A stretch of 6,890 bases of DNA, from positions 1 to 6,890 of the forward strand of contig USLP01000072.1 in NCBI GenBank assembly GCA_900555525.1, given 5' to 3'. The stretch is from an uncultured Eubacteriales bacterium (GTDB lineage: Bacteria > Bacillota > Clostridia > UMGS1840). Below are positions 1 through 4,553 of the stretch, piece by piece. The position numbers were made by a program, and so were the translations under genes. The notes beneath the pieces are model-generated. The model was given only the letters and a program-made list of their open reading frames with translations. It ran no database searches and had not been told where the DNA came from. How positions within the stretch are numbered: the stretch's first letter is position 1; every line of letters begins with the position of its first letter.

Positions 1-1133
1 TGCTTCCGCATCTTCTTACCGCATCCGCAAAAAAGACGGGCGACAACAGAATTATAACAATTCTCGTTGCCACAAGCGGAGATACGGGAAAAGCGGCTCT
101 TGACGGATTTTCTGATGTTTCGGGCTCTAAAATTATGGTTTTCTACCCCAAGGACGGTGTTTCCGAAATTCAAAGACTGCAAATGATAACGCAGAAAGGA
201 AGTAATGTCTGCGTATGCGGTGTTGACGGTAATTTTGACGATGCGCAGACGGGTGTAAAAGAAATATTTACCGACAGCGAATTTAACGAAGAACTTAACA
301 AAAAAGGTATTATTCTTTCTTCGGCTAACTCAATCAACTGGGGACGTCTTGCTCCGCAGATTGTTTACTATATTTCGTCATACGTTGACCTTGTAAATGA
401 CGGAAAAATAAACCAAGGCGACAAAATCAATATTTGTGTTCCGACGGGCAATTTCGGAAATATTTTGGCGGCATATTACGCTAAAAAAATGGGACTTCCG
501 ATTAACAAGCTTATATGCGCATCAAACAGCAACAACATTCTGACCGATTTTATAAATACGGGAATATATGACAGAAACAGAGATTTTATACTCACAATGT
601 CGCCGTCAATGGATATTCTTATATCTTCAAATCTGGAAAGATATTTGTATGACGCTTCGGGAAATGACGATAAATATATTTCAGGCATAATGAATGACCT
701 TAAAACAAAAGGCAAATATGAAGTAACAGACGAAATTAAAGCAAAAATTAAAAATGATTTCTTTGCCGGTTTTGCCTCGGAGGAAGAAACGCTCGGCGAA
801 ATAAAAAAATGCTTCTTTGAAAAGAAATATCTTATAGATACGCATACGGCTGTCGCAAGCGTTGTTATAAACAAATACAGAGAAAAAACAGGAGACAATA
901 CGCCCTGCGTTATCGCTTCCACGGCAAATCCGTATAAATTCAGCGCAAGTGTTCTTACTGCAATCGGCGGCAAAAAGCTTGACGATGAATTTGAAATGTT
1001 AAACGAACTCAACGAAATGTCAGGGCTTGAAATACCGAAGTCATTAAAAGAACTCAAAACGGCTGAAAAACGTTTCACGGATTATTGTCCCAAAACCGGT
1101 CTAAAAAAAGCGGTAAGTGAATTTTTAAAATAA
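1..1133 (+). CDS. thrC: threonine synthase, 5'-truncated by the window edge
   Basis: PLP-dependent enzyme converting O-phosphohomoserine to threonine and phosphate, the last step of threonine biosynthesis in the cytoplasm. The frame is open from base 3, so 376 codons are visible. The ATG at 135 is internal, because family-conserved sequence lies upstream of it. Visible signatures are ATSGDTGKAAL (nt 69-101), the conserved Ser/Gly/Asp/Thr segment of the fold-type II PLP site, and PTGNFGN (nt 441-461), the phosphate-cradle loop. The C-terminal part has the family's TANPYKF segment. The N-terminal part with the PLP-binding lysine (usually in an FKD motif) is off-window. Clostridial enzymes run to roughly 490-500 residues, so about a quarter is missing. 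No frameshift is seen. Related fold-type II enzymes such as threonine dehydratase are less likely because of these motifs and the long C-terminal region. Transcription should stop at the hairpin just downstream. Confidence 0.95.
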   Translation, partial: LPHLLTASAKKTGDNRIITILVATSGDTGKAALDGFSDVSGSKIMVFYPKDGVSEIQRLQMITQKGSNVCVCGVDGNFDDAQTGVKEIFTDSEFNEELNKKGIILSSANSINWGRLAPQIVYYISSYVDLVNDGKINQGDKINICVPTGNFGNILAAYYAKKMGLPINKLICASNSNNILTDFINTGIYDRNRDFILTMSPSMDILISSNLERYLYDASGNDDKYISGIMNDLKTKGKYEVTDEIKAKIKNDFFAGFASEEETLGEIKKCFFEKKYLIDTHTAVASVVINKYREKTGDNTPCVIASTANPYKFSASVLTAIGGKKLDDEFEMLNELNEMSGLEIPKSLKELKTAEKRFTDYCPKTGLKKAVSEFLK

Positions 1134-1141
1134 ACAAAAAA

Positions 1142-1175
1142 AGAAATAAAGCGGTATAAAAACCGCTTTATTTCT
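1142..1175. terminator. bidirectional intrinsic terminator between thrC and the 74-aa gene
   Basis: A perfect 14-bp stem (1142-1155 with 1162-1175) encloses a 6-nt loop, with a GCGGT/ACCGC core. Read on the minus strand, the core is followed by a strong T-rich tract ending in seven T's. Read on the plus strand, the U-rich part lies in the 3' arm (TTTATTTCT). It fits between the thrC stop (1133) and the convergent minus-strand stop (1178), so it can serve both genes. Confidence 0.88.
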
Positions 1176-1177
1176 CA

Positions 1178-1402
1178 TTAATGCCAATAATAACCGCCGC
1201 TCATATAATCCGGTCTTATTGCGCCGTAAAAGCCGAGTATTGCATACAGGGTCAGAAAGTCCTCGAAGGCATCCCTTTTTTGGGGTCTTTCATTGGGTGT
1301 ATAATATTCGTATCCGAAAATATCGTAAAAATTCGGAAAGAGGCGCATATAAAGCGGTAAATCATAAGAAGGCGGTCTTTGGCTTTTTGGCTTTTCAGTC
1401 AT
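1178..1402 (-). CDS. small aromatic-rich protein of unknown function (74 aa)
   Basis: I do not recognise this protein. It is called as a real gene for three reasons: a good Shine-Dalgarno (AAAGGAAG, about 6-7 nt before the ATG), a matching terminator 3 nt past its stop, and its fit in a gap that would otherwise be empty. The product has no signal peptide and no cysteines. The N-terminus is charged and proline-rich (residues 1-11). Aromatic residues are very frequent: 11 Tyr, 6 Phe and 1 Trp in 74 residues. The only mildly hydrophobic stretch is 49-62 (FLTLYAILGFYGAI), too short and polar for a confident membrane helix. The C-terminus is GGYYWH. A structural or spore/envelope-associated protein is conceivable, but nothing in the sequence proves it. 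The overlapping plus-strand frame (1219-1404) is treated as a shadow. Confidence 0.62.
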   Translation of the reverse strand: MTEKPKSQRPPSYDLPLYMRLFPNFYDIFGYEYYTPNERPQKRDAFEDFLTLYAILGFYGAIRPDYMSGGYYWH

Positions 1403-1413
1403 AACCGACTTCC

Positions 1414-1442
1414 TTTCAATTGTCTTAAGACAAATATATTAT
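1414..1442 (+). promoter_or_regulatory. candidate promoter of the metallophosphoesterase gene
   Basis: A weak -35-like TTTCAA (1414-1419), a 17-bp spacer and a -10-like TATTAT (1437-1442) would start transcription near 1449, just ahead of the ribosome binding site at 1455-1458. The 14-bp palindrome at 1420-1433 fills most of the spacer. The -35 matches consensus at only three of six positions, so this is a tentative call. Confidence 0.35.
1420..1433. promoter_or_regulatory. 14-bp perfect palindrome, candidate operator
   Basis: TTGTCTTAAGACAA is a perfect inverted repeat with no spacer. It lies in the 63-bp spacer between the divergent 74-aa gene and the metallophosphoesterase, directly upstream of the minus-strand Shine-Dalgarno and inside the tentative plus-strand promoter. 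This geometry suits a dimeric repressor site controlling one or both genes. It is too short, with no loop, to be a terminator. The cognate regulator is unknown. Confidence 0.4.
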
Positions 1443-1465
1443 TAACTAAAAAACGGAGAATATGA

Positions 1466-2161
1466 ATGGCAATATATGCAATATCCGACCTGCATCTGCC
1501 TCTCGGAGTTAAAAAACCAATGAATATTTTCGGTAAAGCATGGGATAATTATATTGAGCGTCTGGAATATAACTGGAATGCAAAAATTAAACCGTGCGAC
1601 ACCGTTATTCTTCCCGGTGATTTATCATGGGCAACTTATTTGAATGAATCGTATGAGGATTTTAAATTTATAAATGCGCTTTACGGCAAAAAAATAATCT
1701 TAAAAGGAAACCATGATTATTATTTCACCACACTTTCAAAAATGAATAAATTTTTTAAGGAAAACAATTTTGATACGATAAGCGTTTTGCAAAACAATTG
1801 TTTTTTAGTCGAAAATACTTCGATTTGCGGAAGCCGCGGCTGGGACATAACGGCAGTCGGAGAAGAAGACAAACGGCTTGTTCTTCGCGAAGCGGCTCGG
1901 CTTGATTTATCGCTTGCGCAGGCTGAAAAAAATTATCCCGATTTACCTGTATACGTATTTTTGCATTACCCTCCTATTTGCAAAACCAACAACAATAACC
2001 CGATTTTGGACGTTATAAAAAAATATAATGTAAAAAATTGTTATTACGGTCATCTACATGCCAGAGGTATAGAAACGGCGTTTATCGGAGAAAATGATAA
2101 TGTCAGTTTTTCATTAATCTCCGCAGATTATCTGCAGCTTAATCCTCTTTTAATAAAATAG
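1466..2161 (+). CDS. calcineurin-like metallophosphoesterase (231 aa)
   Basis: Predicted cytoplasmic phosphohydrolase with a dinuclear metal centre; the physiological substrate is unknown. All motifs of the fold are present in order: SDLH (Asp8, His10), GDLSW (Asp52), GNHD (Asn82, His83), a lone metal-binding His in LHYPP (His167), and GHLH (His196, His198). The compact size and the GDLSWA and LHYPP contexts match the uncharacterised single-domain 'predicted phosphohydrolase' family (COG1768-like). They do not suggest the larger nuclease (SbcD/Mre11) or nucleotidase families. No signal peptide or membrane segment is seen. The ATG at 1466 is preceded by GGAG (1455-1458) at a 7-nt distance. An earlier ATG at 1462 is in another frame. 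It is monocistronic: divergent from the 74-aa gene and closed by a terminator beginning at its stop codon. The family call is strong; the specific role is open. Confidence 0.9.
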   Translation: MAIYAISDLHLPLGVKKPMNIFGKAWDNYIERLEYNWNAKIKPCDTVILPGDLSWATYLNESYEDFKFINALYGKKIILKGNHDYYFTTLSKMNKFFKENNFDTISVLQNNCFLVENTSICGSRGWDITAVGEEDKRLVLREAARLDLSLAQAEKNYPDLPVYVFLHYPPICKTNNNNPILDVIKKYNVKNCYYGHLHARGIETAFIGENDNVSFSLISADYLQLNPLLIK

Positions 2162-2195
2162 CGTTTCCCCATTTTTGGAGAAACGCTGTTTTTCT
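2160..2195. terminator. intrinsic terminator shared by convergent genes
   Basis: The stem AGCGTTTC (2160-2167) pairs with GAAACGCT (2180-2187) around a 12-nt loop and is followed on the plus strand by GTTTTTCT. It begins within the phosphoesterase stop codon and ends at the stop codon of the convergent minus-strand gene. On the minus strand the stem is followed by ATTTTATT, so it may also stop transcription from the glycosidase side, though with a weaker tail. Confidence 0.85.
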
Positions 2196-2382
2196 ATTTG
2201 AATAATGTGCAGCCGCTGTTTTTGAAGTACATAATTTTTTCCTCAAGTTGAGATGGGTTTATTTTGAAATATTTTCCGAGGCAATTCATGCACATAAATT
2301 CCTTTGCGCCGCGGTTTACAAGCTTTTTATGAAGTCCGATTTCATCGTTTGAAAGCTCTTTTTGACATTTGATACATTTCAT
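2194..2382 (-). CDS. small CxxC/CxxC zinc-ribbon-like protein (62 aa)
   Basis: A short cytoplasmic protein with two Cys pairs, CIKC (Cys3, Cys6) and CMNC (Cys31, Cys34), spaced as a four-Cys zinc site; zinc binding is inferred from this pattern. Between them is a conserved-looking segment, DEIGLHKKLVNRGAKEFMC. After the knuckles comes a Leu/Glu-rich probable helix (44-55) and a further Cys58. I recall similar uncharacterised small proteins in Clostridia but cannot give a function. A nucleic-acid or protein contact would be the usual guess for such a fold. The ATG lies 2 nt after the glycosidase stop codon and has no clear Shine-Dalgarno, which points to translational coupling and co-transcription with that gene. 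The position may be only operon hitch-hiking, not shared sugar metabolism. Downstream is the shared terminator. Confidence 0.8.
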   Translation of the reverse strand: MKCIKCQKELSNDEIGLHKKLVNRGAKEFMCMNCLGKYFKINPSQLEEKIMYFKNSGCTLFK

Positions 2383-2384
2383 TT

Positions 2385-3530
2385 TTATAAAACCGTAAAT
2401 GTAATAATTTTGCAGGCGTGCGGTTCAAGCGCCACCTTTATATCATCAGTCATATATGTAACTTCACCGTTTCCGAATACCTCGTTAAATTTAAGCTTAA
2501 CCCCCGATGAAAATGGGAACCCCATATCATAAAATCTTGCGAAAACATCTCTCTTTTTATCCTCCGTATTCCAGAAACAAAGCGCATATTTATTATCCGA
2601 AAGCATTTTCATAAATACGTAATCACCCGTTTTGTTTTTTTCGGGGTCCTCGGAGATATTGCGGTTTACAACATAGGGATTTCTTCCCTCGCAATCCTGA
2701 TCAATCGCTATAAGGTCTTTGTTTGTAAGAAGCTTATGGCAGAAATCATTCATATTTCTTATATCGCCGCCTATCATAAGCGGTGCGGAAAACATACACC
2801 AAAGCGCAAAATGCGTTTCGTAGTCGGTATCGGTGCAGGCTTCACCTATTCCGACATTTCCGTTTCCGTACATTCCGACCGTAAGCATATCCACATCATT
2901 CCAGCACGAGGGTGCAGATGAATGAAGCTTGTCAATCTGCGAAACCGCTATATCACGCATAGAGATATAATTGTCGAAAATATCGCCCGTTGAGCGGTAC
3001 ATATGAACGCCAATAGAGCGCATCCAGTTCCAAGGCTCCTCCCATCCCCAGTTGCAGGCGGAAAAAAGTATCTCTCTGCCCGACGCTTTTAAAGCATTAG
3101 ACATTGTTAGATATGCGTTTTTGCAATTTCCCGTATGAAGAAAATGGCAGAAATCGTATTTTAAAAAGTCAACACCCCATTTTGCAAAGGTTTTTGCGTC
3201 TGTAAATTCATGACCGTAACTGCTCGGATAGCCGGCGCACGTTCTCACCCCTGCACAAGAGTACATTCCGAATTTCAAGCCTTTACTATGAATATAATCG
3301 CTTAAATACTTCATTCCGTTAGGAAATTTTTTGGGATCATATTGAAGCTCACCGTTTTCATCTCTGTCGTCAAGCTGCCAGCAGTCATCGATTACGATAT
3401 ATTCGTACCCTGCGTCCTTATAACCTTTTTCAACCATTATATCCGCAGTTTCCATAATAAGCTGTTCGCTGATGTTTTCTCCGAAAGTGTTCCAAGTGTT
3501 CCACCCCATAGGCGGTTTTTGTGCTAACAT
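2385..3530 (-). CDS. GH27-family alpha-galactosidase-type glycoside hydrolase (381 aa)
   Basis: A retaining glycosidase of family GH27, most likely removing terminal alpha-D-galactose from small oligosaccharides. Family landmarks include PPMGWNTWN at residues 6-14, YIVIDDCW (44-51), TCAGYP (97-102), the nucleophile Asp126 in LKYDFC, and Arg179/Asp183 in RSTGDI. By alignment with human alpha-galactosidase A (Arg227/Asp231), Asp183 is the acid/base. WNDVDML (210-216) and APLMIGGD (249-256) follow. The barrel spans roughly 1-285, then comes a beta-rich C-terminal domain. There is no signal peptide, so the enzyme is intracellular and acts on imported substrate. The start is supported by GGAGGA 7 nt upstream. 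It is divergent from an AraC-type regulator that probably controls it, and is followed at 2 nt by the 62-aa gene. GH27 also includes beta-L-arabinopyranosidases, isomaltodextranases and alpha-N-acetylgalactosaminidases, so the exact sugar is not settled. Confidence 0.92.
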   Translation of the reverse strand: MLAQKPPMGWNTWNTFGENISEQLIMETADIMVEKGYKDAGYEYIVIDDCWQLDDRDENGELQYDPKKFPNGMKYLSDYIHSKGLKFGMYSCAGVRTCAGYPSSYGHEFTDAKTFAKWGVDFLKYDFCHFLHTGNCKNAYLTMSNALKASGREILFSACNWGWEEPWNWMRSIGVHMYRSTGDIFDNYISMRDIAVSQIDKLHSSAPSCWNDVDMLTVGMYGNGNVGIGEACTDTDYETHFALWCMFSAPLMIGGDIRNMNDFCHKLLTNKDLIAIDQDCEGRNPYVVNRNISEDPEKNKTGDYVFMKMLSDNKYALCFWNTEDKKRDVFARFYDMGFPFSSGVKLKFNEVFGNGEVTYMTDDIKVALEPHACKIITFTVL

Positions 3531-3569
3531 AATTTTATCCTCCGTTTATGCTTTTTATCAATTTTTTTT

Positions 3570-3598
3570 ATTTTAACACACTTTTTTTGTAAAATCCA
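3570..3598 (-). promoter_or_regulatory. candidate activator-dependent promoter of the GH27 gene
   Basis: On the minus strand, TAAAAT (3575 down to 3570) is a reasonable -10. At 17 bp the -35 position holds TGGATT, a poor match, as expected where an activator is needed. The predicted start is near 3563, leaving a leader of about 33 nt with a strong ribosome binding site. The direct repeats at 3605-3635 begin just upstream of this -35, centred near -46 and -67. Confidence 0.4.
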
Positions 3599-3628
3599 TT
3601 GCAAAATGTATCTTTTTTATGATATAAT
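3599..3628 (+). promoter_or_regulatory. candidate sigma-A promoter of the AraC-family gene
   Basis: TTGCAA (3599-3604) and a perfect TATAAT (3623-3628) are separated by 18 bp, giving a start near 3635 and a leader of about 30 nt with AGAAGG before the ATG. The last three bases of the -10 box are shared with the second direct repeat. A second TATAAT at 3641-3646 has no good -35 and is less likely. Confidence 0.55.
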
Positions 3629-3635
3629 GTATCTT
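3605..3635. promoter_or_regulatory. tandem direct repeat, candidate AraC-type operator
   Basis: Two identical copies of AATGTATCTT lie at 3605-3614 and 3626-3635, exactly 21 bp (two helical turns) apart start to start. Read towards the glycosidase they are AAGATACATT, 11 bp, AAGATACATT. Tandem half sites about 21 bp apart are characteristic of AraC-family binding sites such as araI. The site adjoins the GH27 promoter and overlaps the regulator's own -10, suggesting activation of one and autorepression of the other. The cognate protein is inferred to be the adjacent regulator. Confidence 0.65.
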
Positions 3636-3664
3636 GATAATATAATCTTAAAGAAGGTGCAAAA

Positions 3665-4435
3665 ATGAAAGACCCCGCAAAAAATTATACATATGTTTTT
3701 ACAGATAAGGGCTACTGTGATTTTAAGCCGATTGTATTTGGTGAGGAAACCTGTTCCTCTCTTCACACAAACGGTCCGGGCAAGCTGTCGCATTTTCTTA
3801 TACATTATGTTATTTCGGGAAAAGGAACGCTTACACTAAACGGAAAAAAATATTTTATTGAAAAAAATACGGCATTTCTTATCCGACCTGACGATATATT
3901 TAAGTATACCGCAGATAAAAACGAACCGTGGCATTATATTTGGATTGGTTTTTTGGGTGATAAGGCAAAGGGCTTTTACAAACTTTCTTCACCGATAATT
4001 CCCATAAAAACAGAGCTTTTTGCCGAAATGCGAGAAGTGCGCTTTGTGGACGGTACCGCCGAAGAATTTATCATGGGAAAGCTTTTTTCGTATTATTCGC
4101 TCATATTTTCCGCAAAAGTCAAAGAGGATTATATAAGCCGTATCACAAACTATGTAAACGCATATTATACCGATATTGAGTGTACTGTGCAAAAAATTTC
4201 GGAAATAATCGGCTTGGAAAGGCATTATATGGCAAGAATATATAAAAAAGAAACGGGAAAAACCTTAAAAAGCGTTTTAACCGAAAAAAGAATGAATAAT
4301 GCCGTATCGCTTTTAAAAAGCGGTTATGATGTCAAAACTACGGCACAGCTATCGGGATATACCGACCAGTTTTCATTTTCCAGGGCATTTAAAGATTTTT
4401 ACGGCTGTTCGCCCGTTTCATATAAATCCACATAA
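3665..4435 (+). CDS. AraC-family transcriptional regulator (256 aa)
   Basis: A ligand-responsive DNA-binding protein, most likely controlling the divergent GH27 gene. Residues about 15-105 form an AraC-type cupin sensor domain: HYVISGKGTLTLNGKKYF and LIRPDDIFKYTAD, then the conserved WHYIWIGFLG (89-98). Residues about 157-256 form the double helix-turn-helix domain. Its first recognition region is around LERHYMARIYKKETGKT (184-200), and the family signature is GYTDQFSFSRAFKDFYGCSPVSYK (231-254). Length and arrangement are normal for sugar-responsive members and nothing is truncated. The start is supported by AGAAGG 7 nt before the ATG. The inducer cannot be read from sequence; an alpha-galactoside such as melibiose or raffinose is the natural guess from the neighbour. 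No convincing terminator follows, so some read-through into the penicillin-binding protein gene is possible. Confidence 0.93.
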   Translation: MKDPAKNYTYVFTDKGYCDFKPIVFGEETCSSLHTNGPGKLSHFLIHYVISGKGTLTLNGKKYFIEKNTAFLIRPDDIFKYTADKNEPWHYIWIGFLGDKAKGFYKLSSPIIPIKTELFAEMREVRFVDGTAEEFIMGKLFSYYSLIFSAKVKEDYISRITNYVNAYYTDIECTVQKISEIIGLERHYMARIYKKETGKTLKSVLTEKRMNNAVSLLKSGYDVKTTAQLSGYTDQFSFSRAFKDFYGCSPVSYKST

Positions 4436-4490
4436 AAACCGCTTTTGGAAGCTTGTAACATATTTTTAACAGAAAATATTGCCTTTTTGC

Positions 4491-4519
4491 TTGAAATTTT
4501 AAAGATTGTGTGTTATAAT
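4491..4519 (+). promoter_or_regulatory. strong sigma-A promoter of the penicillin-binding protein gene
   Basis: TTGAAA (4491-4496), a 17-bp spacer and a perfect TATAAT (4514-4519) are preceded by an extended -10 TG at 4511-4512. Start is expected near 4526, about 28 nt before the preferred start codon. This near-consensus promoter fits constitutive expression independent of the upstream regulator gene. Confidence 0.85.
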
Positions 4520-4540
4520 AGCATAAACAGCTCATATTAA

Positions 4541-4547
4541 AGAGGTG
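4541..4547 (+). promoter_or_regulatory. ribosome binding site that decides the PBP start
   Basis: AGAGGTG is the only Shine-Dalgarno near the gene start. The in-frame GTG at 4545 lies inside it and so has no ribosome binding site of its own. The in-frame TTG at 4554 is 6 nt downstream, a normal distance. The in-frame ATG at 4560 is 12 nt downstream, rather far. Confidence 0.7.
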
Positions 4548-4553
4548 AATGAA

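Noticed and set aside
476..1078. 200-codon open frame on the minus strand inside thrC
   Set aside because: It is antisense to clearly conserved threonine synthase sequence, Ser/Phe-rich as expected from reverse reading of A/T-rich coding DNA, and shows no domain I recognise.
1147..1360. Recurring TAAAGCGGTA (1147-1156 and 1351-1360) as a possible repeat element
   Set aside because: One copy is part of a terminator stem and the other is inside coding sequence. Similar AAGCGG strings recur by codon use, and no longer shared unit exists.
1219..1404. 61-codon plus-strand frame overlapping the 74-aa gene
   Set aside because: The minus-strand frame has a better ribosome binding site and a matching terminator. 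The plus-strand product is basic with no recognisable features.
4436..4456. Possible terminator after the AraC-family gene (GCTT/AAGC around TTGG)
   Set aside because: The stem is only 4 bp with no T-run after it. AACCGCTTTT here also complements 4316-4325, but that is 110 nt away and inside the gene.
4460..4479. Inverted repeat ATATTTT/AAAATAT upstream of the PBP promoter
   Set aside because: A 7-bp stem made only of A/T pairs with a 6-nt loop is expected by chance in this A/T-rich spacer. It is too weak to call a terminator or operator, although CCTTTTT follows.
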